Assembly (NCBI GenBank): GCA_030267965.1
Contig: BRYA01000066.1
Location: forward strand, 18,586 to 82,585
Source: Triparma columacea
Taxonomy: Eukaryota > Sar > Bolidophyceae > Parmales > Triparmaceae
Length of the DNA: 64,000 nucleotides
Direction of reading: 5' to 3'
The first letter of the stretch is position 1; each line of letters opens with the position of its first letter. The notes under the pieces were generated by a model. That model ran no database searches, had not been told where the DNA came from, and saw only the letters and a program-made list of their open reading frames with translations. Both the position numbers and the translations under genes were made by a program. Below, piece by piece: positions 35,801 through 48,304 of the stretch.

Positions 35801-38800
35801 AAGTGGTGCTACAACTTGAATTGGCCAGGAGACTCTGAAAACATCTTTGGGCGACCAAAGTGGTGGCCGAAGTCCCATGCGACAGCCTTTGTGAGGATCA
35901 GAAAGTGGATTCGAACGAGGCAACTCACCACAGCGGTAGAACTAGCTATAAAGTTCGCATTTAAACTCGACAAGGTTGCAATTAGCAACGCCTTTAGGAA
36001 AAGTGCAGTGGGGAACACGAAAGACAAGGGCAAGATTGACGTGTTCAAGGCTGCAGAACTGATGGAGAAGGCTCTGATGGAGAAGGTCCACGAATCTAAT
36101 GGCACTAGTGTGTCAGGCAGGCAACACGGAGTAGCGGCTTCGGCGACGGAGGGGGGAGGTGTTGAAGACTTGATGATGATGGAGGGAGCAAAGATCGACA
36201 CGGTAAAGTGTCGACAGTTGACTTGCGACATGCTCACTTACGCCGCCGGAACTGCTCTTGATGTGAGGATTACTGCTGTAGCTTCTAGGCTGAGAAATGC
36301 TCTCGAGAATAATACCGAGCTATACTTTGACCAGAAGAGTAGTACAAGAGGCGGAAGCGCAGCTATTAAGGAGTCGTTACATCGTAGATCATCGCCGTCA
36401 CCACGGAGATCCAGCATATTGGAGCAATCATCATCGAGCTTGAGGAAGGCGAACACGAACCTACAACAAAATGTGAACAGCCTTGGGATTAAGAGAGTAG
36501 ACGTAAGCATCGCGGGCACAAATAAAACTAAGGATGCCATAGTACACAGCATGCTGCTCAAACACAAGTGGGGAAAAAACAAGGAGCCGATTACCCTCAC
36601 CATGGCAGGAATGGAAGTGTTCGATAGTCTGTTCAAAAGAGGCGAAGACGAAAACCACTTGAGTAGGCTAGATATTGGCGATCCTCACGACACAGCCACA
36701 GCGAGGAATTTATTGAGCGCTTTGTTGACAGAAAGGGATGGGGATTTGGCTGAGAAGATCCTTTGCACGCTGTTCCTCCACCACAGCAGGAAGAGTCTCT
36801 TGGTGCACAGGCTTAGTGAAATGCACTGGCTGATGGACGACGAAAGCAAACACCTCCACAGCAAGATACTGCAAAATGTTGCTGTCCTTAGGAACAACGT
36901 CCAAGGATTCTTCAGCTGGGCATCCTCTACAATCGACGATTCGTTACACCGCGAAGAGGACACTAACGGGGACAACGAGGCTCGCACCAGTACCAGCACA
37001 GATGGCGATGCGTTTTCAATACAGAGCCAGCGCGCCCTGGAAGAAACTCTTTTGATTATCAAGGAGTTTACCGATGCGTGCTACAAGAGCAACCAGGCTC
37101 TACGAAAGATGTCATCAACGATGAACATGATCCACAAGGAGACACAGGATTTCCACAATCACCGCACGGACGCCCATATGGCTCCTACGAGTTCTAACTT
37201 GAAGCCTGCAAAGGGCAGGCAGACTATGATGAGGAAGTTGGAGGTGCACATGATATTCATCGAGCTCCTGGATGTCGAGGCAGAGATCGGGGAGCAGCAT
37301 GACCAGCAAGAAGAGATTCTCAAGCTTTTGCACACTGCTGCAAACGACTTTATGGTTGCCTTCATGGACGGTAACACCGATAACAAATTGGAGATTATCA
37401 GGTGCGGAGCTATTGATATCTTCCTGAAGCAGGTGGGCAGGTCAAGGGGGGTATCGAGGGTTCTTGCCAGCATCTACAAAAATAGTGCCGCGCTAGTGAG
37501 GGACGTGCCCAAGAGCATCTTGATTGATTTCGCCTCGCACATTAATGACTGGGGGGTGCACTTGAACAATCTCTTCTTCTACATGGATTTCTTCAGGAAC
37601 GTCATGGTCGTGAAGGGGGTCCCTATGAGAAGGAATCAAGCAATGGTCATGAACGTCTTTACGGACCCCAACCTCTCGAACATTCTCTTGACTTACTGCA
37701 GCACCGGGGTTAATTCGGAGGACAGTGGCGGGGGAGGAGGCAGCGCAAGGGGGGGGGGGAGGGTGAGAAGTGGGAGCTTGGACGCGAGATTGAACAGCCA
37801 CATCTTTGTCAGCGGGCCAGCCATGAAGAGAAAGCTTTTGCTCCGAGAATTCGCAGAGAGGGGGGAGGATGCCCCGAACAACGCCCAAAAGAGAAGTTTC
37901 GAGCATATCCTGCTTTCGGAGACTATCAGCAAGGACTCAAGCAGAAGAATGACAGATACAGAACGCCAAATTTATTGGCACGCGAGGGTAGTGGAACTCT
38001 TAGGCCTTTGCTGTACCGGAAATGTCGACTCCACAGAGCTCTCTGCAAGCAGGGTGATCAACTTCAACGAGATCTACACCTTCTTCTCCGACCCTGAGTA
38101 CTGGCAAGAAGCTCCTTTCTTGTGGACGGCGTTTGCTAAGTTTACAGGGAATGTCTACTTCGACACAGACATTAGCAGCGATCTTAGCTCCGAGGGTAGG
38201 ATGAAGGACATGACAACCGCCTGGGAGGTGGTCCTTATGATTTCTGAGGCGATTGAAACCTACGTGGAGGAGCTTGTTCAATTGGTGGGGGAAGCAGATG
38301 AGGTTCCATTCGACGAGACCACCAAAGAGACTGGTACTGGCAAAGGAAAGAAGGCGAAGAAGGCGAAGAAGAAGGATAAAAAGGTTAAGGCAACAAGGGA
38401 GAATGTGCTCATCGAGGCCATCATTGAGGGTGGTTTTTCGGCGGTTGAAGCGTTTTACCGCTGCGTGGTGCAAAACTATTCCGTCTTAGAGACTAGTGGC
38501 GGGGCCTTGTTGGAGAATACCGGGAACGGCTACGGGTATTCGAGGGAGAAGTACGCAGACCAAGCCACAGCAGCCTTGCAAGGTGCACTGGGGCTCATGG
38601 TGAACAAGAGCGTTGTAAAGCGACTGGATGATTACCAGAAAAAGGTGCTAAGCAGCTGCTGCTTGGTGCTAGGCATATACACGGACGTAGACTTGGATGC
38701 TCCTACGAATGTGACGGATTCCACCAGGGACAGCGAGATGAGCCGGGGCGCCAACGATAGGCAGAGGAGCATATCGAAGAAGCTGAGCTTCTTATCGGGC

Positions 38801-41800
38801 GGCGCGAGTCCTGCAGCCGATCCCGAGAGGGCGAGCCCAACATCTGACGTGGAAGACAACTGGGAAATGAAGGCCGCGAGAAAGTTAAAAAGGGAGTATG
38901 CTTGGGCCATCCAATCAAGCGAATATGTGAATTCGCAAATGATAGACGAATTTAACGACCTCGTGAAGCTCGTTTTGAAGTTCGGGACGAAGCAGGGCAA
39001 GAGGGTCGGTACAGCAGAAGGCAGCAGTTCGACGAAAAAGGCGAAGAATAGGAAGAAGAAGAAAAAAGGCAAAAAGGCGATTAAGATCGACGATGTCAAC
39101 TTCGAGACGAACAAGTACTTCGACGCCCTGATTGGGAGGCTTATTGAGCACGTTAGGAGGTTGGTTGCAGGTCTCATCGATGGGCTTGATAAATACAACA
39201 TGACAAGCGGTGAAGCTAACGCAGGGCTCATGACAAATTGCCTGTTGGGCTTCAGGAGTTCAGCCCCCTTGGTCTTGCGGTTGCTTCGAAATTGCATTAC
39301 TCAAGCGGGGGTTATGTGGGACGAGGAGCACCTTTTCATCGATGCTGAGAAAAAAAAGATCATAAACGAGAAGAAGAAGGCAAAGATGCAAGAGCTCATG
39401 GTAAAGTGCGGGGCTGCCGACCTCGTCGTCGATTTGCTTGCGGGCTTAGGTGACAGTTCTGCTACATCGTCGAGCGAAGGTGGCGACGAAAACGCTAGAT
39501 CTGGGGTCGTTGGTGGCAGCCACGCTTTGACTGAATACGTGAAGGAGGAGGCACTCAAGTTTGCCATTGAGCTCCTTGATGGAGGAAACAAGGAGGTGCA
39601 AGACAAGGTCTTTATCTACTTACGCAATAACACTAACGCCGCGAGCAAATTCTTCAGTGGTATCCATTCCAGGATTGAGAAGGCCAATCGATGCACAGTT
39701 GCCATCAGAAGGTGGATTGAGTACAGGTTGCAGGACAACGCTGAGATGACTAGCGTCGAACAGGAAGGTATCAACGAACTATACTCGGTGAAGGGCGACT
39801 TGAAGGTGGGCTTGATTTTCAAGATGCTGCAGCTCCTTACCGAAGGCCACAACCTGCAAATGCAGAGGCTCCTCGAGGACCAAAGCGTGATTGGACTAAG
39901 CAAGAATAGAGGTCTCGTGAGGGCGGGAGCCAACCTTATTAGCAATAGCGCATTTAGCAAGGCAGCTGTTGAAAGGATGAACCCAGAGAGCCTGGACGAG
40001 ATATGCCAGCTCTTTGACTTCCTTACGGAGTGCGTCCAAGGCCCTTCACTCTCCAACCAAAGGCTCCTAAGCATGACCCAGGTCGCAGAGGCTGCGTCAT
40101 TTATCTTCCAGTGCCAGTTCGGTGACAGGGAAATAAGGCAGGGAACATCAACGGGTGCGACCGAAGACACGGCAGTAAATAGTGACGAGGCAACGCTCAT
40201 TGCGAATAATTCCAAGGTGCTGGAAGTTCGGAGGAAAGGCAACTGCATGAGAAAGCTGAGCTTAGCCGCGGCAAAGATGCTGAATAGTATGCTTGAGGGG
40301 AGAGCTGAAACTAATAGCTGCCCGGTTCATAATTACCTGTGTCAGAAGCTCAACCCGAAGTTGCTCATCGACAGGTGAGTGGCTGTTGCCGACATCATAA
40401 CCAACTTGTTGCACAATATTCTTTTGCATCCTTTATCATAACCCTAACCACAACTCTTTTTGCTCTTCGCAGGCTCACCCTCGCGTACCAAACCTACAAA
40501 CTGTGCCGGAAGAAGCTCGGGAGCTCGCAGTACTTGATCCCGATCCCGCTGCTCAAGTACACTTTCGGGGCAATATACTCTCTCTCCCACGACAAGCTCA
40601 TCTCGGATAGGAAAGCTTTCTTGTCGAGCCAGAAAGAAAAGGCCTTTGATATTGGTATCGAGCTAACGACGCTCCTGATTAGGTGAGAGGTTGAAAGCGC
40701 TTCAGATTTGTTGCCCCTCCTTTTTTCGTGCCCAAAGTTAACCCTTTCGCTTCAATGTACCACCATCGGGCGCACAGGCTTAGCCACGTTGACCCGAAAT
40801 TTGATCCGCACGTGAGCATGGAAATGATTGAGATCGAGGACAACATCACTCACAGAAAGGGGTTCTGGGGAAGGATGATGGCCCTGGTTGTCCCCGCGGG
40901 TGATGAGGAGGACGAGGAGGACGAAGCAAACGTGAGCTTCGGCGGTGAAGAATCAAGGAAGAACCAGCTCGAAAAGACAGAGAGGAAGGCTATTGAAAAG
41001 CACAGGTACGCACAAAAGAAGGCGCTGCACTTTTTCCAGAGCAAACTTAGGGCCATCGAGGTTGTGTGGGGATCGGGGGGTCTTAGTACAGTGTACTTCC
41101 CGATTCCACCAGAGGGCGCGTTCATGAGCGACGAGATAAAGGAGAACATGTTCGTCAATATCGACTACGGAAGCGAAGACAGGGTCAAGGAGCTCATGAA
41201 GCTCGTCCCCGAAGTGCAGGACGAGCTAAAGTGGCACGAGACCCTCGAGAAGCTGAACATACCTCAGAAGCAGAGTACGACAGTACTGAACCAGTTCACC
41301 TTCGTTGTGAGCCTGATCATCAACTTCATTATGATCATCAGCTTGCAATACAAGGGGGCCGAGGAGTCGCCGACCTACAAGGACGAAGAACTGTTCCATT
41401 ACATTGAGATACTTGGCATTGTGAACTGCGTGCTTGCGGCGGCAAAGTGCCTCCACATTGGTGTCTTCAAGCTCCCCATAATTTTGAAGAAGATGCTGAG
41501 GTTCAGAAAGAAGGCGCGCTACTTCAACACAATCAGCGCGGCGGAGAAGGAAGCCGCGCTACTGAGCTCCCTGAAAGTACCCCTTGGTATACTGTCCATG
41601 ATCTTGATATTTTCTCACATCGGCACCGTCGCCTACGGCGACATTTTTGAGGAGGGCCACGCAGGGTACTGGATAAGGGGTGCCTGCTATGTGCTGTTGG
41701 GGATGAGCACGCTGCGCAGCATTCACAAGGTTTCTCAGGCGACCGGGTACCCCACGGCGCTCTTGTTCTGGTACAGCTTTGTATGGCAGAGTGTCGAGAC

Positions 41801-42902
41801 CTTGAAGTTCTATGGCTTCATGTTGGCTTCAGCGATCCTGGGCACGATCTACAGCAGGAAGTACCCGCTCTTCTACAGCCTTCAGCTCTTCACTATCATT
41901 CCAATGAGCCCAACCCTCACATCAGTCATGAGGGCTGTGACGGACCCAGGAAATCAGCTTGTCATGAGCGCCGTATTGGGGCTGATTATCATCTATACAT
42001 TCTCGTTGATAGCCTTCTTCTTTTTCCACAGTTCTGGAACGATGATGAACAATGACCAAGGGTTGAACGAGTGCCATGATATGATCTCTTGCTTGAAGAG
42101 CTTCGTGAGGAACGGTTTGCTCTACGGGGGTGGTATCGGAGACTTTATCAACGGTGATTTGGGCAACTCTCCGGATCTTGACGACGATTTAGGATACTGG
42201 TCCCGTTTGATTTTTGATTTGTCTTTTTTCATCATTGTGATTGTGCTCCTTCTCAATATAATTTTCGGTATTATTCTGGACACGTTCAGTTCCTTGAGGG
42301 AGGCCCAGAACCAAAAGATGGAATTGAAAAACAGCCAGTGCTTCATTTGTGGGTTAGGAAGGGATCTGTTCGAGGATCAGAAGCAGTTGGGAGGGAGAGG
42401 GTGAGTGGGAGGGAAAGGCGAGCAAAGGCGAGCAAACTGCTGTGATACTTTTCGTCCCTACTCCTAACCTTCCTTCTACTTCACGATTCGCTTCGCTCGT
42501 TCAAGGTTCGCCTTTCACATGACCAACGAACACTCCGTCTACGATTACGTGTATTTCACCATCTACTTGAGGAGCAAGCACGACACTGAATTCAACGGGG
42601 CGGAGACGTTCGTCCAGGAGTGTCTTGACAAGGACGACATCAGCTGGATCCCTGAAGGCGTTGCGCTCCAGATTCCTAGGATCGACGTAAACGCGGAGAG
42701 GGAAAAGAGAATGGACGAAATGTTCAGGGGGCTCCGTGAGAGGAGCGACGGAGTTCAGGAAGTGCTGAGCGGGGAGATCGGAAAGGTCAGTTTGATGATC
42801 GAAAGGCAGTTCGGCATGTTCAGGAAGCAGATTGCTTCACTTAAGGAAGAAGTCAAGGCGGTGAAGCAGCAGAATGCAGAGTTGCAAGCCTCAAAGAAGT
42901 AG
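29842..42902 (+). CDS. IP3-receptor/ryanodine-receptor family calcium-release channel
   Basis: Nine exons (29842-30343, 30451-30650, 30787-31115, 31193-31585, 31671-33153, 33260-40374, 40473-40682, 40778-42400, 42506-42902) join to 4083 residues, between IP3R (about 2700) and RyR (about 5000). MIR-like beta-trefoil parts lie at about residues 240-540 (GDTVRFRHLITGKYLVV type) and a RIH domain starts near 740. Near 1060 the IP3R-like motif DDNLPDLTRSAITDLLLVLY occurs, and a RIH-associated region lies near 3200. The C-terminal channel (from about 3590) has six hydrophobic segments, the selectivity filter GGGIGD near 3861 as in RyR, and the last pore helix FFIIVIVLLLNIIFGIILDTF. The end carries the Cys/His motif CFICGL ... 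HMTNEHSVYDY shared by both families, then a coiled coil. It releases Ca2+ from an internal store. Confidence 0.88.
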
Positions 42903-42910
42903 GAAGGGAG

Positions 42911-42936
42911 GTGTGTGTGTGTGTGTGTGTGTGTGT
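42911..42936. repeat. TG microsatellite downstream of the calcium channel gene
   Basis: Thirteen GT repeats start eight bases after the stop codon, in the 3' UTR. Confidence 0.85.
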
Positions 42937-43032
42937 TAATAATAAACTTCATGAACAAAAAATAAACTGCGTAAAATTTAGATTCAGATACATGGTTTTG
43001 TTTAAGCGGTCTTTCCTTGTTGCCTAGATCCT

Positions 43033-45535
43033 TCACGCTTTGCTAGTAGAGAAGCCCGAGAAGACTGTCCCCGTCGCCATGGTACTGTCGTCCCTGCGTC
43101 CCTCTAGGATCCTGCTGCTGAGTGCGTCTACGTGCTGGAGGAGGGAGTCAAAGTTAAACCGAGCTTCCTCCTCACCCTCCTTCTCCATCCTCTTCCCTTC
43201 GGCGATCAAGTGGTCGGCCAGGAGGTCCACGACGTCAACATTGTCGGAGGAGGAGCTCTTAAGGATCTTCATCATCCCGACTGTCACCTCCTTCATGACG
43301 TTGTCGGAACAGAACTTCCTGTACTCAGAGGTAAGGGATGAGATCTCATTGGCCTCCTCCAAGGTCACATCTTCGTACACCAGCTCATGTGGTAGTAGGG
43401 AGGAAGGTACGGAGGGGGGCGAAGGTGCGGCTTCCAAGGCAGGAGCGGGAACGGATGCGGGGTCCTCAATCGCCTCAGGGGCAGCATCTTGAGCAGGCGA
43501 TGCTGGTGTCTTCTCCTCCTCGACCTTGGTAGTATCGGTCATAAAAGTGATTCCCGGGACCTGCCCGTCCTCGATGAACTGCTGGATGTAGGTATCCTGC
43601 CGTTCTCCGGGGGGGATGAACGCCGAGCTCAGCTCTTCAGCTGCGGCCTCGTCTCCTGGAAGGTGCAGCACCTTAGCGTTGCACTTCTCCTCCATCCAAC
43701 CCCAAACCGAAGTAGCGGGGGACTTCGAGATTTCCACTGCCTCGTCTCCTTCCTTGGCATCTTGAGCGTCCTTGGAATCCTCATTCTCCTTCTTCTCCTC
43801 CTCTTCCTCAACCGCAGGGCGTTGTCCGAATGTTTTCTCCTGAGCTCTAAACTCCATCAGCTCCTCCTTGAACTTATCAACAGCTTCCTGATCAATCGTC
43901 TCCGTCTCTTCTCCCTCCGCTGGAGGTTTGGTGTTTGCCTTGGTAATGATGTCAACCAGCTGTTCATCCGAACTCGCCAAATTGATTACGTGCGTCGGCG
44001 CCTTCAACGGGTTGACCTCCCTCTCCTCAACCTTTTCCACCGGCGCTGCTTCCTCCGCCGCCCCTTTCTTTCCCTTCTTTCCCTTGTCCTTCCCCTTGGC
44101 CGGCTCCTCCTGCTCCTGCTCCTCTCCCTCCTCCCCCTCCTTCTCCACCGGTTCATCAGAGAACACCACGTTAACGTTGTTCTCACTCGTCGGCACCCCC
44201 ACCATGATGTAGCCCTGAGTTTTGCACGCCGCGCTCTGCAGAGCCCTGCAGAACGCCCTGGCCATTAGCGGGGGGGAGATCTTCTGCAGGTCCTTGCCCC
44301 CCTCCTCGGCGTTCCAGACGGCGGCAACCTCGTCGCGCACCTTGGAACTTCCTTCGTCTTCCTTGAGAAGCATCTCAACGACAGTTATTGGGGTCACGAG
44401 GGGGAGGCTGTACCTGCCCTTCAAGTTCTTGACGAGGGCGTCGGTGGCAGCAGTGAGACCGGGGGGCGACGTGATTGCTACCCTGATCGGTTCGAGAGAG
44501 CGGGCTTCCACGAACTGTTTCGCCACGGTCTCCATGCTCCCAATGATTCCAGCCCCCGCGTACTTGAGGCTCAGGGCCGCGGTGCCGCACTTCGAGTTGT
44601 CTACGAAGAGGTTGAGGTTGAGGATGCGGAACTCCGGGTGCTCGAGGGCAACGGACTCGTAGTTGGCGTCCTTCATTACGCGCGTTTCTGAGGTGCCGTT
44701 GAGACGGGAGGCGATGCTCTTGGTGATCTCAGCGAGCGTCGCGTTGGGCCCGTCCGTCAGCAGCGTGTAGGCCGGTACGGGGGAGGACATTGACCTGGCA
44801 ATCGTCAGGACGGTCGAACAGAGGTCGAGCACGTGGGTCGTTGGGAGAGTGTTCGACCCGTTTGATTTACTCAAGGCCGGGACGAGCACTGGGGTCGTCT
44901 GGTACTGCCACGCGTCGCGGAAGGTCATGTAGAAGTGCTCCTCCCCACACCCATAAAGCACCCCAGGGCACAAGACCGTGACCTCCAAGTTAGATACGCT
45001 GGCAATTGACAGAGCGAGGTCCTCAAGACGCTTGTGATTGGTATATGTGGGGGATGGAACGCGCCACTGGAAGGTGGTTGAGTCAATGGGGTTGCCTGAA
45101 GAGGAGACAGTTGAGCCCCAAACTCCTATTGAGGAGATGACGATAAGCTTAGGGGTGGTTGGGGGGGGGGAGAGGAGTGAAGAAGGGGTGAGGGGGGGGG
45201 GGGGGGGTATAAGCGGCAAAATAGGGCAGCAATGTCATCACCTTACTCACTTTCGTTGGAGACTTTGGAGTTGCAAACTTCATCATGGAGAGTATAGAGT
45301 CCGCCGTCGATAGCGAGGCATGGTCCGTACTCTGCAAATTGACCACCACCACCGTGGACCGTCCCAGCGCTGCTGATACTCCTTCTACATCACTCGATAG
45401 GATGGAGCCCGGGAAGGCCTCAAGGTCACTGGGGGAGGAGACTGTTCCAACGACAGTGTAGGAGGAAGAGGAGAGGTAAGAGGAGAGGACGGAGGAGGCA
45501 AAAGAGTCCAACGATGAAATAAACGCTGTAGGCAT
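43033..45535 (-). CDS. AK7-like protein: Rossmann domain plus degenerate adenylate kinase and Dpy-30 motif
   Basis: Exons 45535-45251 and 45147-43033 join to 799 residues; a second donor nine bases on (45241) would add VSK in frame. Residues 1-300 form an NAD-binding epimerase-like domain with the AK7 start AFISSLDSFASSVL and LIVISSIGVWGS. Residues about 310-420 align with the AK7 kinase core, but the P-loop reads SPPGLTAAT with no GK[T/S], and the family's QGY-x-x-DGFP reads QGYIMVGVP. A long acidic Lys/Glu insert follows, then near 750 a Dpy-30-like dimerisation helix (VTVGMMKILKSSSSDNVDVV). AK7 acts in motile cilia; this copy is probably a scaffold rather than an enzyme. An upstream exon is possible, because the frame stays open to an acceptor-like site near 45,620. 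Confidence 0.7.
45192..45207. repeat. Homopolymer G16 in AK7-like intron
   Basis: Sixteen consecutive G residues on the plus strand (C tract on the coding strand) lie inside the only intron; the length may be an assembly uncertainty. Confidence 0.7.
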
Positions 45536-45869
45536 GATTGGAGTGGAGCCTATGGAAACTGGGAGGCCAAAGCTGTTGAGAGATAGGGGAGGAGTGAGGG
45601 GAGTGAGGGTTCTCGTTCGTCTTGAAGAAAAAAGCAAATCTTGTTATTCAAAGAGATTTACGAATAAGCGCTCTGTTAGGGTTCAATCGTCGCCAAATCA
45701 CGACTCATAGCCCGCGAGTAAGTACATCTTCCACATCTCATCCTTCTCCTGTTGTCAATTTCCCTAAACCTCTCAATTCCCATTCCCTACCCGTAGCCCG
45801 CACCTTACACTTTCTTACCTACCTACCCTACCTTCCTACCTACCTACCTACCTACCATACCTACCTACC
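45536..45869. other. Intergenic region ending in an ACCT microsatellite
   Basis: No gene was recognised. The last 55 bp (45,814-45,868) are ACCT repeats running up to the next ATG. Confidence 0.6.
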
Positions 45870-46313
45870 ATGGGCATAAATTGGTGCCGGCCCGATCTCG
45901 GTGATAACTGCGTTGGCGCGTACTCATATAACCAATGCGCCGACGCGCCGACCTGCAACGCAATATTCTGCTGCTGTGCTGCCAGGTGGTCGGTGAACCA
46001 CTGTGATGCCAAGGCATTCACAGACCCGAAGTGGGCGGAGGGAACGCAGCTGAGGAACGGGTTTAACGACCTCATTAATGGACCGGAGATGGCGGCTGCC
46101 CTGGAAGAAGCCCCTCGGAGCTGCAAGAGCTTTTGCGGGGGCTGCAAGAACGTGCAGAACATGTCCCCTCACCTGAACGACGGATGGTGCAAGGAGACGA
46201 ACGAGAAGGTTCTCAGACCGCAGGGATACGAGTGCAGGGCACACCACTGGGTCACTTATGGAAGCAAGGGGGAGAGGCAGGAACACATGGTTCTCGCAAT
46301 TTTAAAGATTTGA
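45870..46313 (+). CDS. Small cysteine-rich protein, unrecognised
   Basis: An intronless 147-residue ORF with about thirteen cysteines, including a CCC triplet (NAIFCCCAARW) and CKSFCGGC, and several Trp and His residues near the Cys clusters. There is no signal peptide, so metal binding is more likely than extracellular disulfides. No family was recognised. The start is the first ATG after the ACCT repeat; the codon composition is even and GC-rich like the neighbouring genes, which supports a real gene. Confidence 0.55.
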   Translation: MGINWCRPDLGDNCVGAYSYNQCADAPTCNAIFCCCAARWSVNHCDAKAFTDPKWAEGTQLRNGFNDLINGPEMAAALEEAPRSCKSFCGGCKNVQNMSPHLNDGWCKETNEKVLRPQGYECRAHHWVTYGSKGERQEHMVLAILKI

Positions 46314-46493
46314 GTGGAAGCGGACGGAGGAAGCATCAACTTTCGGAGCGCTCACTCCAGTAATTTTACTGTTCTATTTTTTTTAACATGAATACGCAAT
46401 CGAATCCGTAATTTGAAGAGTCAGTGTCATTTGGGCAAAGAACCCTTTTCGCAAGGCCTTTCGCAAAGCAAAGCCATCAAACACTTTTCTCCA

Positions 46494-48215
46494 ATGTTTG
46501 CTACTCGTCGCATCACTCAAACTGCCTCTCGTAGGCTTTTCTCCACTCAGTTGGCCACCAGCACGGCCACGCTTACCGATTTTAACGCGTTCAACCCCAC
46601 TGAGGAGCACAAGGGACTAAGTAAGTTTGTGATGGACGAGTGATCCTGTGGGGGTGTCCATTTTTGAGGCTATTTCTACGTTTTTGTCAACGTTGAGGAC
46701 TAAATTCCAACTTGACTATACTATTACACATCGATTGCCCTCTAAAGATGAAAAAAATAAGGCGACGGATCAGCTCAAGTCACACAGCGCAGAATCGAGG
46801 ACAGACTTGTTGTCTGATTTCAGGGTGATTGGAATGACATATATATAGAACCCTAACAGAAATAGCGACTTCACTTACCAACACATACCATCTTATCCTC
46901 ACACTTTATCCAATCACAGGGGAAATGGTTCGTGCCTTCGCTGAGAATGAAGTGGAGCCTCAGGCGCTCGAGTACAACAGGGCAGAGAAGTTCAACATCC
47001 CACTTTTCAGGAAGTTGGGCGACCTAGGCCTTCTAGGTATCACTGTGCCCGAGGAGTACGGGGGGAGCGGGATGGACGCTACCGCCATGTGCATCGCTAT
47101 GGAGGAGGTGAGAGCCAAAAAGGGGGAGGGGGAAGGAAGAAGAGCAGGGACGTACGCCCTTATTTGGGGACGAACGCCCTGATTTGGGGACGAACGCCCT
47201 TATTTGAAGTCGACTAACCCCCGCCCCCAACCCCCCGCTCGCCCCCCCCCCCCCCCCCCTCCCCCAGCTCTCCGCTGTCGACCCTGCCTTCTGTCTCTCC
47301 TATCTTGCCCACTCTACCTTGTTCGTGAACAACCTCAACATCAACGGCAACCACGAGCAGAAGATGAAGTACCTCACTGCCGCATCCTCCGGTTCTCTCA
47401 TCGGCGGCATGTGCATGTCCGAGCCCGGGGCCGGTACAGACGTCCTCGGTATGTCCACAAAGGCCACGAGCAAGGGGGACTCTTGGGTCATCAACGGCAC
47501 GAAAATGTGGATCACCAACGGAACCGTCGACGGCGTCAACACCGGGGACGCCTTCCTGGTGTACGCCCGGACGGGGGAGAAGAGGACGGACCTCTCCATG
47601 TTCATCGTGGAGAAGGACATGCCAGGCTTCACACTGGGGCAGAAGATCGAGGACAAGCTCGGGATGCGCGCGAGCATGACGGCGGAGCTCGTGTTCGAGG
47701 ACGTCGTCGTACCACAGGAGAACATGGTCGGGAGCCTGAACGGCGCTGCACTTTGCATGATGAGGAACCTAGAGATTGAAAGGGTAGCCCTGGCGGCAAT
47801 GAGCAGCGGGATCGCAAGGAGGTGCGTCGAGGAGATGGCGAAGTACAGCATGCAGAGGAGGGCCTTCGGGGCTACGATCGGGGAGTTCGGGCAGATCCAG
47901 AAGATGATCGCCGAGAGCTACGCCGAGTTCATGGCCAGCAGGTCGTACATCTACAACACCTCAAACAACCTGGACCTGAACTCGGCCGGGAACGTCATGG
48001 ACAGCGACGGGGTTAAGCTGTTCGCGGGGGCGATGGCTAAGAGGGTGGCGGACTGCGCGATCCAGACCATGGGAGGGAACGGATACACGGGGGAGTACAG
48101 GGTGGAGCAGCTATGGAGGGACTCAAAGCTGCTGGAGATTGGGGGGGGGACAAACGAGAGCCACCATAAGAACATGACCAAGTGGTTCAAGAAGGACGAC
48201 GGAAGGATCGAGTAG
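46494..48215 (+). CDS. Isovaleryl-CoA dehydrogenase-type acyl-CoA dehydrogenase
   Basis: Exons 46494-46620, 46920-47107 and 47268-48215 join to 420 residues. The N terminus (MFATRRITQTASRRLFSTQ) is a mitochondrial presequence. Family signatures: MCMSEPGAGTDV with the flavin-binding Ser, MWITNG, and near the end QTMGGNGYTGEY. The position of the usual catalytic Glu near the C terminus is Gly (IGGGTNES), while NLEIERVALAA supplies a Glu at the alternative site used by isovaleryl-CoA dehydrogenase. It would oxidise isovaleryl-CoA in leucine breakdown and pass electrons to ETF. The second intron ends in an unusually long C tract. Confidence 0.85.
47242..47267 (+). repeat. C18 homopolymer forming a splice acceptor tract
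   Basis: Eighteen C residues, one T, five C and AG make up the acceptor of the isovaleryl-CoA dehydrogenase exon 3. Confidence 0.7.
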
Positions 48216-48304
48216 AGGGGGAGGCAAGTAATAGAATAAAAGGAAGTGATGAGGAATAATGTCAATTTTTTTATATCTACATCACTCAACAACCCTTTGC
48301 GTTT

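Noticed and set aside
46648..46848. 66-codon ORF between exons 1 and 2 of isovaleryl-CoA dehydrogenase
   Set aside because: It lies in an intron whose ends fit the consensus and whose removal restores the family sequence exactly.
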